From: Ascidia mentula
Lineage: Eukaryota; Chordata; Ascidiacea; Phlebobranchia; Ascidiidae
NCBI GenBank assembly: GCA_947561715.1
Contig: OX387202.1
Span: forward strand, 6,957,001 to 7,021,000
Length of the DNA: 64,000 nucleotides
Direction: 5' to 3'
The notes beneath the pieces were generated by a model. The model did no database searches. It was given only the letters and a program-made list of their open reading frames with translations, and had not been told where the DNA came from. Of the stretch, positions 51,001 through 61,836 are shown in pieces (the first letter of the stretch is position 1; each line of letters starts with the position of its first letter). The position numbers were made by a program, and so were the translations under genes.

Positions 51001-53990
51001 TAATTATGCTTGAAAGGAAACTTACAGGTGAAAATCTTCCTCCATATCCATGATCTTGAACCTCAGGCATCTTTTCAAAAAAAAATAAAAAATGAAAATT
51101 AGCCAGAGGAGATGTTTTTGCTTTTTAATAATGGAAGTGGTAACATCAAACTTAGATGACATGCCTTTTTAATAAAACCTCAAACAATTAACAAAAAAAT
51201 ATTGTTGTTGACAACAAGTTAGAACTGATTCTGTAGAGCTATTGTAATGAAACACTAGTAGTTAGGCTGGTTTAAATAATTACAATGGTGTAGTTGGGTG
51301 TGGAATCAATTGTATGTAATATCAGATTACGTTAACAACATTTTCCTGTTTATTCTCTGTATGCTGGTATTGTTTCATTTTGTTTAGCAAATACCATTTA
51401 CATGAGTAGACATTTCAGAATCATACACCTCAGAAATTATACCATTACTAAAAATACCTTGTACTGTGCATTTCGTGTTTGTAGTGGTGATGAAGTACTG
51501 TAAGGGTTAGTTGTTAAAAAATCATCATTTTCTTTATCACCTAAAAAAATTGTGGGTTAGTGAATATTCTGGGAATGCAGCAACTAAACATTCAATGATC
51601 AACAGATAAATTCGACCTTTACAATAAAACATGTGTAAAGTTTTTATATGGAAATGTATTTGAAAAACGTTTCCTAAATTTCCAATCCAAAATAATTGCT
51701 TCACTAAGAAGTACAGTCAGTAAATCAATAAGTACATGTTATCCGTGACATATCAAAATTGTGCATAAAGATGCTGACAAAGTACAGGAGTCTCCATCAG
51801 AATTAAGAGATAATTGTTGTTGCGGCAAACCTGAGAATATTGCAGAAGCATCTTGAAGTTCACCTCTAGCCCAATCTGGTGTGGTCGTATGGTTGCCACG
51901 AGAAACTTCATCACGGTGTTTCGAAGCTTCTCCGTATACCAGTGGATCATCAAAGAATATTGACTAAAAATAAGATATGAAGTATTACCATCAGAATGCA
52001 CAAACTGTTGTCATCACCATGCACATGTTTTGAAACAACATGATATTCTTTTTGTGTCACAATTTTTATATTAATGCAAAAAGTTTACCATGTAGGATGG
52101 AAGTGTACTTAAAGGCCCAGGTTCTGGATTGGTACCAAAAGGGCCATCTAGTACTCCCCGTTGTAACATTCTGAGCAGCATTTTTGCGTGCATGTTCCGA
52201 TTTTTTCTGGGGTGAGGATTGATTGGTTATTGCAATTAATAGCAGTTTAATGAGACCGGCCACAAGGCCTTTTTTTGCACTGTTTAACATATAAACAAAC
52301 ACTTAATAATTAACATTAGCAGAGAAATTATCTTCTCACATAATTAAATTTGTTACAAACCTAGCAGTTGAAGAGCCTATTGGTTCACACAATTTTTTAA
52401 TCCACAAAGCACAACGCTGTCTTTCTGCAACAAAAACTTTGATATCAAGAAATAATAAAGTGGTGTGTATTATATGATATATTAAAAATGTGAAATATAC
52501 ATTAGATGTCAGCGATTAGCTGTGTTGTAACGTGCAGTGCAACTTCCACTTTATTTCAAAAATAGCAAACTTCAAAAAATATTTATATATACCTGAAAAT
52601 TATTTTTAACAAGGACGAATTTGTGAAATCATTGTAATAATAACAGTTTATTCCACTCAAATAAGGTATATTTTGTTTTAGTTTGTTTTTTCGGAGATTG
52701 TTTGTTGTGCTGATGATTGCAACGTTTTATCGTATGTTAATGCATTAGTACTAAAAAAAGCAGCGGCAGTACAGGATCAGCCTGGCTTATAATCAGGAAT
52801 ATATATTTCACCCCATGGGCATCTTCAGTTCCTTGCAGTAAACTCAATAAATGATTTTAAAAAACATCTGAAAAACAATAACAGTAAAGAAAAGACTAGT
52901 AATGAAAAAACACAACTTCGACCTCTTGCAATTTCATTATTAGCCCTTTCTTTACTGTTATTGTTTTTCAGACGTTTTTAATATCATATATTACGTTTAC
53001 TGCAGGAACTGAAGATGCCCATGGGGCGAAATATATATTCCTGATTATAAGCCAGGCTGATCCTGTAATAAAAAGTTACGGCTGCTGCTTTTTTTAGTAT
53101 TATTAAATAAGTTACAGTGATCGCTTGGCCTGCATCCGCAGTTTTGGGTAGATCCCAATATTTCAACTTTTGAAGTTAATGCATTAGCTCATTAATATTG
53201 TTCGAATTATCGGTAAATTTTCGCAAAAGTGTGCAGAGGATATATCCGACATTTTTCCAATGATCTGGTATACACTGAAGAGACAAGTGAAAACTTTACA
53301 TTACAATTTGATAAAAACACTTTAACTAGCATTTATACACATAGTAGAGATAGTCCAGCTTATACACATTTTATGTTTTTATGCTATAAATAATTTGGTC
53401 TGTATGTTTTACTGCAATTCAGATGGGAAAATTAGTGATTTACACAAAGATTTTTTATTGTAAAAAGGGTGCATGGACTAGAAAATGATTTTATAAATGT
53501 ACTCACAAATAGCCAGTCTGCAAAATACGGCAGTTCCCGGCAAGATCTCAAGCGTGCAAGACTAAATCTTTTCGCGTGTGCACGTGCACGACCCCTAAGC
53601 CCGCGTGCAACGAAAACGATAAAACGTTTTTCTTTTAATTGTTTTATGTTTAGACATACGCGTGCAGTCAGAAAAATTTGGTGTGCAGTCAGAACAAACA
53701 AAAAAAAGTCGAGGAAAAACTTGCGCGTGCAGCTGACATACTCTGCAGGTTGGATAAATAGTCTATAAAATTTCTGAAAAGTGCAAAAAATTTTCTTTCT
53801 AATCAAGACTGGGATATATAACAATGAAAGACATTGATAACAGCCAAAACTTTTAAACGAAAAACAACATCAAACCTGTTTTGTGGGGCAAACGCAAAAC
53901 GTGTGGTTTCATATCCACCAGATATTGATCAAATTCAGCATCCATCCTCATTACTCGCGGTTCAACAAAGTATTCAGTAAAAGAGGTCAT
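36041..53990 (-). CDS. CEP112: Centrosomal protein of 112 kDa (CEP112/CCDC46)
   Basis: About 23 exons, roughly 930 codons (human about 955). The start exon 53876-53990 reads MDAEFDQYLVDMKPHVLRLP; 52361-52424 gives ERQRCALWIKKLCEP; 52089-52206 gives MLQRGVLDGPFGTNPEPGPL. Then come 51831-51963, 51458-51540, about 51026-51071 and 50807-50835. After a 6.9-kb intron come about 43829-43880, 43022-43111 (MKTKVLEARFHEEKLKLQ), 42549-42646, 42316-42436, 41729-41878, 41131-41284, 40136-40361, 39648-39787, 39396-39486, 38930-39079, 38336-38519, 37733-37972 (RRQQLVELGLLREEERQ), 37233-37443, 36717-36808, 36341-36443 (YEERMKCLLPKSM) and 36041-36138. The N-terminal CEP112 homology region is followed by a long coiled coil; both match vertebrate CEP112 in order. 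It is a centrosome/spindle-pole protein linked to cilia and sperm flagella. The long intron hosts a gene on the other strand. Confidence 0.95.
38641..38772. mobile_element. GC-rich near-perfect hairpin element in a CEP112 intron
   Basis: 132 bp with arms of about 50 bp: AGGCCGGGTCCACGCTCACG at the left pairs with CGTGAGTGTGGACCGGCCT at the right. The pairing continues through CTTTGCGCCGGCGGATTC and TTTG-TTGTTTCA. The short loop is itself rich in CG (ACGCGTGCGGGCGTACGC). Base composition is far above the surroundings. Probably a MITE; no clear target duplication. Confidence 0.7.
40835..40900 (-). repeat. Hammerhead-like motif (Penelope-type element remnant?)
   Basis: On the minus strand the order is CTGATGA, T, GAACC, AAGTATA, GGTTC, GAAACG. 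GAACC and GGTTC can pair as stem II between the CUGANGA and GAAA boxes of a hammerhead core, with one extra U. Penelope-like retroelements are known to carry hammerhead motifs. It lies in a CEP112 intron; stems I and III were not established. Confidence 0.4.
43881..46736. other. CEP112 large-intron sequence left of the nested gene
   Basis: No CEP112 exon is needed here: the sequence runs from the exon ending near 43829-43880 to the next upstream exon at 50.8 kb. Open stretches near 44517-44816 and 45808-46086 on the minus strand do not resemble CEP112 or any family. It probably includes the promoter of the nested plus-strand gene. Confidence 0.4.
46737..50146 (+). CDS. Unrecognised multi-pass membrane protein, nested in a CEP112 intron
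   Basis: Five exons join in frame: 46737-46751 (MPMSK), 46975-47121, 48691-48847, 49105-49240 and 49435-50146, for 388 residues. Phases agree at every border (0, 0, 1, 2). Exon 2 gives a basic start (RPKIIRGRKRILRPAKK) and helix 1 (VGVVVLILFQFTRLFCIGS). Exon 3 encodes a polar, Ser/Thr/Asn-rich loop with N-glycosylation-like sites (NAST) and one Cys. Exon 4 gives helix 2 (LLLVFVPILEIFVSLVITYL). Exon 5 adds about four more hydrophobic segments (RFVWTLTGATYAIVYI, LVIVALTLTALEYGCLGMV, YMCLLAYALRSFSMSLYFG, IVVVLQIYLAIIRG) and an acidic tail. I do not recognise the family. The likely site is plasma or internal membrane. AATAAA lies at 50622-50627. Exon 2 has its own ATG right after a strong acceptor. 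Confidence 0.75.
52724..53262 (+). repeat. Family B repeat, split by an insertion
   Basis: GCAACGTTTTATCGTATG-TTAATGCATTAG (to 52748) is continued after the insertion by TTAATGCATTAG-CTCATTAATATTG, CGGTAAATTTTCGCAAAAG and GGATATATCC. Compared with the uninterrupted 16.5 kb copy, only the 12-bp word TTAATGCATTAG is doubled. Confidence 0.6.
52749..53175. mobile_element. 427-bp foldback insertion with 12-bp target duplication
   Basis: It is flanked by TTAATGCATTAG at 52737-52748 and 53176-53187. The arms 52749-52910 and 52950-53103 are inverted copies (for example GGATCAGCCTGGCTTATAAT against its reverse). About 70 bp at the right end has no partner. Each arm has CTGAAGA, T, GCCC, ATG, GGGC/GGGT, GAAA on the strand reading from the ACTGAAG side, a hammerhead-like box order. 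It has no coding capacity. Inverted arms with a longer target duplication suggest a Penelope-type derivative, by inference. Confidence 0.6.
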
Positions 53991-54423
53991 GCAAACAGAT
54001 TTAAACAAACTACTTTGCTGCTATTGTTGCAAGTTTCACCATAGTTCCTGCCAAAAGTAAATCCATTCTGTTAAACGGTAATACATAGAATTTTTCAGAA
54101 AAACTGTGGACAAACATTTTCATGGTGTTACTTCTCTCTTCAACTTTGCCGCGTTTCAATAAATGTAGCGGTTGTGTGTTCTTATGTGGGTCAATTTAAA
54201 GTATGATTTGCGTGACATAACTTTGATGAATGATGCTTTAATATGTTGTAAAGATAGTTTTTTGTTAAAGTTGCCGCGAATAATAAATTGACATTGGCAA
54301 CTTTATATTTAGTTGAAAAGGTCTACGGATGTTTTGGATTAGCTAAAATTTCCTGAGAGAATGTTATTCAAACGCCTTGCTGGAAATGCAATTAAAACCC
54401 TTGCTGTTTAACAGAATATTACT

Positions 54424-54824
54424 TACCGTATTTTACGGACCATAAAGCGCACCCGATTATAAGGCGCACTGTCAATAAACTGCTTTGATTAGTGTTTTGT
54501 TCATACATAAGGCGCACCGGGCTATAGAACGCAACGTATTTTAAGGAGTATGGGTTACCGTATAAAGCTCATTACAAAAACTTGTTACGTAATAAATGTA
54601 AGCAAGTCACAATAGTATGAATATCACAGTTGCTAGTTGCTTTTACCGTAGTTTATTGTGTAAGACGGTGGTTTATTTATAATAGTATCGGTACTGGTTT
54701 TGAGTGTAGGCAATAAAGCACCACTTGATCCATACATTAGGCGCACCGGCTTATAAGGCGCACGATCAATTTATGAGGAAAAAAAAGGATTTAAGTTGCG
54801 CCTTATGGTCCGTAAAATACGGTA
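54424..54824. mobile_element. Non-autonomous DNA element with TACCGTATTTTACGG ends
   Basis: The left end TACCGTATTTTACGGACC and the right end GGTCCGTAAAATACGGTA are inverted copies, and both continue into ATAA(A/G)GCGCA. Internal words GGCGCACCGG and TATAAGGCGCAC recur several times. Such ends are widespread in animal genomes; from memory they fit the ISL2EU group, which I cannot verify. At 401 bp it has no transposase. Confidence 0.7.
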
Positions 54825-55344
54825 GTTTATGGGTGACTACGTTCAATGTTACTGAAGTTAAATGCCTATTTTGTTTGTTTTGTTGACTTGCCCAAAGTCT
54901 GCAAAACCTTGCGAGATTCTACATCGAAACAATTTGCCGAAAACATCTATTTTTGCGCAAAGCTAGATTTCGGTATTGTTCAAACATGCACGATACATCT
55001 GGTTTCGCAAGATTGGACAACACCATTTTCATTTTCAACGTGTTTTCACATATGCACATCAATAAATCACTTAAAACCCAAATATATGATTGAAATCTAT
55101 CGATGGTCGCTGCATGACAATCAAATCTTGGGTTTAAAATAATTGCGTGGAAAGGTTATTAAAAACTTGGTAAAGTCGCAAAGTAATTGAAATTTACCAG
55201 AAAGCCAATTATTCCCTTTCAAATTGCATGTTTTCATGTCAATGTGTAAAATGTTTTGCTCCACATGAATTACTCTTTTGCGCCATCATTTGGTCAGCCT
55301 GTTTTTTCTCTTTGTCTGCCAAGTGGTATCAAGATTATGCTTGT

Positions 55345-55590
55345 GAGACTTGGTCAAGCGCCCGACCCGATATCAAGAAGCAAACCTGATCGGGATTCGT
55401 GCCGAGGGATGTCCTGGGTTCGAATCCCGCCGTGGTAAAACAATTGGGAATTGATTTTCCTGGGCGGGTTATGGGCAACATTGGTCAAGTCACGCGACCC
55501 ATGTAACAAGAAAACTTTATCCGAATTCATGTCCAAGACAATAAACTGGAATTGCGTTGCATAGACTAATAAAAATGCCAAGCAAAAGGT
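55345..55590 (+). repeat. tRNA-related SINE
   Basis: It contains a perfect RNA polymerase III B-box (GGTTCGAATCC, about 55416-55426) about 65 bp after an A-box-like TGGTCAAGCGCCCG, followed by an unrelated body ending in an A-rich stretch (AATAAAAATGCC). It cannot fold as a full tRNA because the box spacing is too long and there is no acceptor stem. A weaker copy lies at 33105-33240. Confidence 0.6.
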
Positions 55591-55892
55591 CGTTTGTTCG
55601 TTAACGGCGTTACAAGCATGCAATGTCATAATAGTGTAGAGAGTCTACACTGCTAAAACGCGTCGTGCTAAACTGCGCATATGATGTGCACAATGTCATT
55701 CTGTATTTTACCCATGTATCCATCATATTGTATTTGCGCTGGTAAGTATAATCTAGTGAATAATTACTGTTCATCGCATCAAAGAATAATCATGTGATTT
55801 ACGGAGCTTCAATGGCAACTGATACAATAATAGCTCGGTTGTATGACCAGTTCCGCCGTGAGCTATGTCATGCAGTGGTCATAACTGCGTTG

Positions 55893-56438
55893 TCACGATA
55901 GTGCAATGACGCAATTGATTGTGTCGCCATTACATGTAGCTTGCTTATTCCATTGCGCAACATACGTGGCAATCTCTTCGCAATTTGATGGCGACTTGCG
56001 AGTTATTCTCCAAAACTGTTGTAACAAGATTTCCTTTTCACGCCGGTCACTAACCAGCAGCACACAACACTGCTTCCTATACGTATTTAAACATAAACAG
56101 GGCATCTTTGATGTTTGCCGGGAACAATAACTTACGCTTGGCACGAAACGGTAGGAAGTGATAATGATAACAACGGTCGGTTTGAGACTAGTTAATGTTG
56201 ACACTTCCCCATCCATGCTGCAGTAGGCCACTAACCCGTTTTTGCAAGGCACCACACAAGAGAGCGTTAGTAAGGACTCCAAAGACAAAACGAATATTTT
56301 GTGACCAATACAACATGGTTTTAATTTCAAGACTTTTTGGTGTAAATTTGTCCAAATAAAACAGAGGAAAACACCTTCCTCTATTAATTGGTCACACGAT
56401 TTCAAAAAAGTGATTGCTGTGAATCGCCTTGCAAGCAT
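55893..56438 (-). CDS. Hypothetical 181-codon frame, doubtful
   Basis: The frame is unusually long for non-coding AT-rich DNA. From the first true ATG it gives 181 residues rich in Cys, Ser and Leu, with a hydrophobic stretch (TVVIIITSYRF). No domain, signal peptide or homologous family is recognised, and no splice context supports it. It may be a chance frame, a lineage-specific small gene or repeat-derived sequence. Confidence 0.2.
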   Translation of the reverse strand: MLARRFTAITFLKSCDQLIEEGVFLCFIWTNLHQKVLKLKPCCIGHKIFVLSLESLLTLSCVVPCKNGLVAYCSMDGEVSTLTSLKPTVVIIITSYRFVPSVSYCSRQTSKMPCLCLNTYRKQCCVLLVSDRREKEILLQQFWRITRKSPSNCEEIATYVAQWNKQATCNGDTINCVIALS

Positions 56439-56901
56439 TCTTCTTTCGTCTAGTTTCAAAAACTGAGGTACAATTTCTATAAAGTGGGGAGCTGTTTTTT
56501 GTAATCAAAGTCACTTTTTATTTTTCATAAAATAGTGACACCGTGGATTTAATTCCAAATCAGGAGTTTGCATAGCACAATTACATCAGACCGCTTACCA
56601 AAAAACAATTCGTAAGTCTCAACATGAAACATTACACAAACTTACAAAAGCATGTTTGGTATAAGATGAGTTAGTGCAGTGAAATAATGTTTGCCTATAG
56701 CTTAGAAGTTTGCCTAATGTAGAAATTTACACTACATCATGACAACCAATTCCACTAGCACCTCGCAAAGCGAACAACACAAATGGCTTAGCAATTTGAG
56801 CTTTTCTAGAAAAATAAATTTCTGCTATGATAGGCACAATAAACATTTTATAACGCCGACCAGAAGTTAAAGGAGATGACTAGCGATCGATCAAATCCCA
56901 G

Positions 56902-58747
56902 TTATGAAGAAATCTTACGACGGTGCTGTACAAAAAAATCATGATATACACAAAACTTGCAATTAGGTTGGTGGAATCGGACACTACATCCTTACTAACT
57001 TGTTGCCAAGGTAAAGGAATCTTTGTTTTTTAACACACCGCACTACTTTTTTCAAGAAATACGAAAGGCAAATTGGGGGATAGGCTGGAAAAAATACCCA
57101 ACAAGGTACTTTGCAATTTAAGAAACAGATACAACAACAACAACAAAGACAAAGTACATATTTTTGTTGACTTATTTCATTCAGGAGTTGAAGTCATTCC
57201 TCTAAAGTTTTAAGACTTTTCCAACCTAAAACCAGTAAAAGTATCTTGACAGAACAATGCAAAGATTTTCAGAAAGAATAAAGTTACATTTAATGTTATT
57301 GGATGCTTATATTAACTATAAAACAACAATACCTGCTCATAGACTGTCCATGCCATTGCAGCCATTAGCGTTCTACGTGTAACCCTGGGTACAAGGCCAC
57401 TGAAATATCCTTTCACGCCACTCTTCTGTTCAACAAAACATTTGCAAGTTAATGCTTGGTCGACTAAATATGTTTAACATATCTTATACCATGTAAATTG
57501 AGCGAGCGATGTCTCTCACTCCTTCTGATGATTTGTGCAGTTGCTTGTGTGTCTTTATGACATCTGCAGGTTGGGTGATGCAGGATGCTGCAACACCAGC
57601 CACAACACCACACCCAAATGTGGTCATATTTCCTGAAAGCAAATACAGTTCATTGGTCCATTAAATACAAGACCTTCAATATAAGTCGAATATTAGTGCA
57701 AAGTGAAACACACACTAAATAGAGTTTCTTTAAACCTGGGCCATCATTACTCACAGTGGCATTGCTGATAATTATAACCGAACTCAATAACATATAAACC
57801 AATAGTTTACAAACAAACCTTCATATGGAAACGTGGTTTTCATGCTGTTGTAAAACATGAGATAAATGCCTGAAAATGGGGCATCTCTTAAAAGCGTGGC
57901 AAAAATGCCACGGTAAAGTCCAGCAGCACCTTCATTGGTGTATATTTTGAACATTGCCTCATGGACAGATTTGTAACCAAATCTTCCACTCTGTAAATAT
58001 AAATAATAATTGCAACACAGTTGTAAAACGATGGCAGGGATAAATAATTTATGACATTTACCTCAAAGCGAGTTTTAATCACTGTCATTGGCAACATGCA
58101 AACAGTTGTGACAGTTCTTGCTGAAGCACCAAGCATCAGTGATTGTTTACTTGTTGGTTTCTCATTACTACAATAAATAAGTTGTTTTAAAACCTCGGCA
58201 ATTCATCCAAAAACCAACACAAAATTATTTGAAACTCACTTAAGAAACTGCTGCTTGAGCCAGTGTAACGATGAGAAATACATGCCTACACCTGGCACAC
58301 ATCGTAAGAAGGACTAAAAAATAATCAATTAAAAAACCACATCCTTACAATGGAATTTCTTTTAAATTAGGCTTACGGGCACAAAGCCTTTCCACAGGCC
58401 TCTGACAGAGTCGTTTTGCACAACTGTCCTTCCAACATTCCACATAGTGGATTGAAGGGCACTACAAATCAAATACAATTTTGCAAATGCTGGTTTTGAG
58501 ACACATGTTTAATTTACTGTTTATTACCTATTTGATGCAAGCCCGGCCAAAGCGGGACTTGTTGCAACTTGTATTCTGGTTTTTACCAGATCAAATGGTT
58601 GGAACAAAATAATTGAGCAAGTTCCAGAGAAACTTCCCGCAAGGAAAGACTTTACAAGTGGGTTCTAAAGAAACAATCAAAGTAATAAAACTTTGTAAAA
58701 GTCCAAGTAATGTTTTTACAACATATACTTACACTAGTTAGATCCAT
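56902..58747 (-). CDS. SLC25A38: Mitochondrial glycine carrier SLC25A38 (Hem25 family)
   Basis: Nine exons join in frame: 58733-58747, 58528-58664, 58377-58461, 58240-58313, 58062-58167, 57819-57990, 57490-57632, 57333-57425 and 56902-56925. They give 282 residues (human 304). All three mitochondrial carrier repeats are present, with signature P-x-D/I-x-x-K/R motifs: [18 protein letters not shown] and QPADVIKTH. Blocks such as [35 protein letters not shown] and [15 protein letters not shown] match SLC25A38 closely. The protein imports glycine into mitochondria for the first step of haem synthesis, acting in the inner membrane. The N-terminus is short, starting directly before helix 1, as is common for carriers. 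Exon 9 adds only HRRKISS. Confidence 0.95.
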
Positions 58748-60111
58748 TTTTGATAATCCAATGTTCTTTGAATTGGAAAATGTCAAACAAATAAATAAAA
58801 ACAAACACAACAGTGAAACAGTTTATTGATGGCCTGATATTGTTGACAAACAGGCTACGTAACAGAAAGAATTCTGTGTCCAAGCCAGGTGACTCCCTTG
58901 ACCGAAAGCAAAAGTGGCAGAGAATTGTCTTTCAATGATGTGCCCACAAGGACCTCTGATATTGTTGTAAAAAAGTTCATCATGACGATTTAAAACAATC
59001 CACTTGATTCTTCATTCGATCTTTGCTGAATGATGAAATTGAAACTTCTGGGCCACACACCAAAGAGGGTTGTTATTCAGTTGTAGGGTCTAAATTCTCT
59101 AAATTATTGTAATTTGTGCTGTTGTCTGAAAAGTTAGTTTTTCATTATGACAAAAACCTTACTCATGGTTAGCCTGCTGTCTCAAGGTCTGCAGGTCCTT
59201 TTATACGCCTGGTAACAATACCAATACTTTGTGCTAATAAGCCATTGGCCAACCAAAAACGGTGGATTGTATACGCCCCCAGCAAAGCATGCCCCTGTGC
59301 ATAACAAAGGCAACTTAACGCGCCTGAACCGCTCAACCAAAAACAACTCCTCATGCTGAACAAAGTGCCGGCGTTGACCAAAACTGAAATAGATTAGGCG
59401 TCGACTGGCTGCTTATGCAAACATTACCTGCACAACCTAACACTAATAACACGACTTACAAGTAACAACGACGCTTGTTTACCGTGTTTGATTTCAAACA
59501 GAACACAACAGGGATGAATTAGTTTCAGCCGAGTTTGCGCGTCAAGCACCATACACGATCACGTGACCAAACTGGTAACTTCTTGACTGCACAATGGGTA
59601 GAAAAAAATACGAATTTGTCTTCACAATTCGTATCTGATCTTATTTGAAACGTTGTAATTACGCACCATGACACAGAGAAGCTACCATTATATGCGGAAA
59701 TAGCCAAGTTTTAAGACATTTATGCGATAAAAACTGTTTCAAACCATTGTTGCAATGTTCAAAAGTAACCCATTGTAAGTCTCCTCTAGTAGACAGCCAC
59801 CACTTCTCTCTCTCAGTCAGTTCAATGAATCAGCGTAAAACCGGTTCGTTCTGGTTTTGCGTGACGAAAAGAAGTGCCTTCGCTCGCGTCTATTGGCTGA
59901 CTCAGGGGGCAGGCCAGCCTGCAGCTGAAAAAAATGCTGATGCAATTCTTTGTTCGAAGTGAACATGGATCTGTTTGCGTAAAGGTTACCAATGCAGTAA
60001 AAATGTAACATATAAACTTGCAAATAAACGCAACCACTAACTCATACCGGAGATCGGCTTTATGTGATTTTACGGTTATAATCTTTCTGCCTTGCATTGT
60101 AGAACGTATGT
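58748..60111. other. Intergenic, no gene supported
   Basis: It carries the SLC25A38 promoter just above 58747. Open stretches at 59169-59381 and 59747-59962 look like chance frames in a GC-richer patch. Nothing else was recognised up to the hAT-type element at 60112. Confidence 0.4.
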
Positions 60112-60349
60112 CAGCAACTCTCAACCTTTTTGTGGTTGCGTACCGCTTGGAGGTAAAACAATTTCAACGCGTACCACCTAGTTGAATGTTACTAAGTAAC
60201 CTAGGGGATGAAGTAACTAACATTTCGGGATCACTTACGGTTTTTTAAATTCGAACTACATTCGAAAATTACGGAAAGGTGCTCGCGTACCACCTGGAAT
60301 GCCGTCGCCTACCACTGGTGGTACGCATACTACCGGTTGGGAAACACTG
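60112..60349. mobile_element. hAT-type MITE with GTACCAC-rich ends
   Basis: The left end CAGCAACTCTCAACC and the right end GGTTGGGAAACACTG are imperfect inverted copies, each followed inwards by GCGTACC/GGTACGC words. Flanks ACGTATGT (60104-60111) and ACGTAGGC (60350-60357) agree at 6 of 8 positions. The end sequence resembles that of the 2.3-kb hAT-type element at 28.8 kb. Confidence 0.6.
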
Positions 60350-60755
60350 ACGTAGGCCTACATGTTACCATCAATTTCATTTCATTTTTTCATTTGGTTT
60401 ATTTTTTTCCCAAAGCATTTTAGCAATAAAAAGATGGGGAATGCGAGAGTGTGGGCAGGGGGACGCTGGATTAACCTTCAGGTTTTCGGTGCCAAGCGTC
60501 ACCCTTGGTCTAATTACTTAACAACACAAGATGAAAAATGAAAACGAAAACATAAAGATGAACACGAAAATTCTGCAAAAGAGAACAATGAAAATAAGGA
60601 AAATTTGCAATAAGGAAATATAAAGACGTTGTAGAAAACATAAATGGTAAATAACGAGAAAAAACAATCAACGAACTACTTCAGTTACGCATGAGTACGG
60701 ACAGATGCATGCATGCTCTAGCGGCAGAAAAAAAAGCACGTGGGTGGCACCATAG

Positions 60756-61360
60756 ACAACTTTTTTAGATAGCTATATGTTTTGTGTTAAGTCCATAAGT
60801 TATGCAGCAGGTTTATTTTTACTAACAAAAGAGGCACAGAAAGTTATACTGTAGACTATGAAAAGCAAGAGTAAAACTGTTTTGATATTAATATTTCATG
60901 CAATTCGTACTATTTTCTTACAGTTGTTTAGTTGTTGCAAAAATGGCAAGTTATCTCTTTACGGGTGAAGACCTAACAGCCGACTATAATAGATATAGAC
61001 CTCAGTACGAGGAAGAAGTTGTTAATTATGTGATACAACAAGTTGAAAAGCAATCTGGACATAAACCAAAATTTCAAGTTATGGTTGATGTTGGTTGTGG
61101 AAACGGGCAAGCAACCAGAGGTTTTGCTCCTTATTTTGAAAAAGTTATTGCTAGTGACGTCAGCGAGCAGCAAATTAAACATGCAAGAAAACAAAACAAG
61201 TATGAACATGTTACATACGAGGTCGGAAAAGCTGAAGAAATTCATGTAGAAGACAATAGCGTTGATTTGCTACTGTCTGCCACAGCTGCACAATGGTTTG
61301 ATTTAAAGGCGTTTTTGGCCGAAGCGTCTCGAGTTTTGAAGCAAAGTGGTATACTCGTAC
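60756..61360 (+). repeat. Left copy of a tandem duplication (second copy from 63435 to window end)
   Basis: From TTTTTTAGATAGCTATATG onward the DNA matches 63435-64000 almost base for base, covering about 190 bp upstream of the methyltransferase ATG and the whole visible part of the second gene. The coordinates mark only the part that can be compared. The few differences mean a recent duplication. Confidence 0.9.
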
Positions 61361-61836
61361 TGCTGGGATACACAGCACCCAAAATTGCATTGTTACCAAA
61401 TACGACCCCGAATTCAATGGTCGATCTGAAAGAAATGTTCCCAACAAAAGTCATAGAGGGCTTGATCGGCCAATACGTCACCGAAAACGAAGAAGTGGAA
61501 AGCCAATATTCGGGCATATACAAGAAAATTTCTGCTACGAGCAAGCACAGATATTCTGTAACGCAAATTTGGAGAGACTGGACCATTTCTGATGCCAAGG
61601 GTTTTGTGCGCTCTTTGGGAACTTACCCCGATTATATGATTAGAAGAAAAAGTGAGGTACAAACCGCAACAGGCATTTTAACTGATCTTGATGTCAAAAA
61701 TATAGATCCAGCAGAAATATTGGCAGAAAACCTGAAAAAAGCACTATCCTTGCATGATCAAAATGATGACACCATTTCGTTAGAGGCTCATTTTGAAGTA
61801 TTCACGGTCGTGTTCACAGGTCTTATAAAGCAATAG
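60943..61836 (+). CDS. Class I SAM-dependent methyltransferase, tandem copy 1
   Basis: A single 297-codon frame from MASYLFTGEDLTADYNRYRP. The SAM-binding motif I is VDVGCGNGQATRG (residues 48-60), the acidic loop ASDVS follows (70-74), then AEEIHVEDNSVDLLLSATA and the motif-III region RVLKQSGILVLLGY. The C-terminal half holds IWRDWTISDAKGFVRSLGTY. The order fits the Methyltransf_11 family, related to trans-aconitate-methyltransferase-like enzymes (fungal TMT1 and Dictyostelium/fish relatives). The substrate is unknown and the enzyme is probably cytosolic. An in-frame ATG lies at 60898, but the start at 60943 is preferred: it is the only one kept in copy 2, and TTTTCTTACAG at 60913-60923 looks like a splice or trans-splice acceptor leaving a 19-base leader. 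Confidence 0.85.
   Translation: MASYLFTGEDLTADYNRYRPQYEEEVVNYVIQQVEKQSGHKPKFQVMVDVGCGNGQATRGFAPYFEKVIASDVSEQQIKHARKQNKYEHVTYEVGKAEEIHVEDNSVDLLLSATAAQWFDLKAFLAEASRVLKQSGILVLLGYTAPKIALLPNTTPNSMVDLKEMFPTKVIEGLIGQYVTENEEVESQYSGIYKKISATSKHRYSVTQIWRDWTISDAKGFVRSLGTYPDYMIRRKSEVQTATGILTDLDVKNIDPAEILAENLKKALSLHDQNDDTISLEAHFEVFTVVFTGLIKQ

Larger units (their letters stand above)
53991..56901. other. Intergenic between CEP112 and SLC25A38
   Basis: It contains the CEP112 promoter, a DNA element at 54424-54824, a tRNA-related SINE at 55345-55590 and the 3' UTR of the SLC25A38 gene. A 181-codon minus-strand frame (55893-56438) is treated separately. Nothing else is supported. Confidence 0.4.

Noticed and set aside
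55410-55445. tRNA gene
   Set aside because: The B-box is perfect, but A-box spacing is too long and no cloverleaf or acceptor stem forms; it fits a SINE head.
59169-59381. 70-codon minus-strand frame near SLC25A38
   Set aside because: It lies in a GC-richer promoter-side patch, with no homology and no supporting signals.
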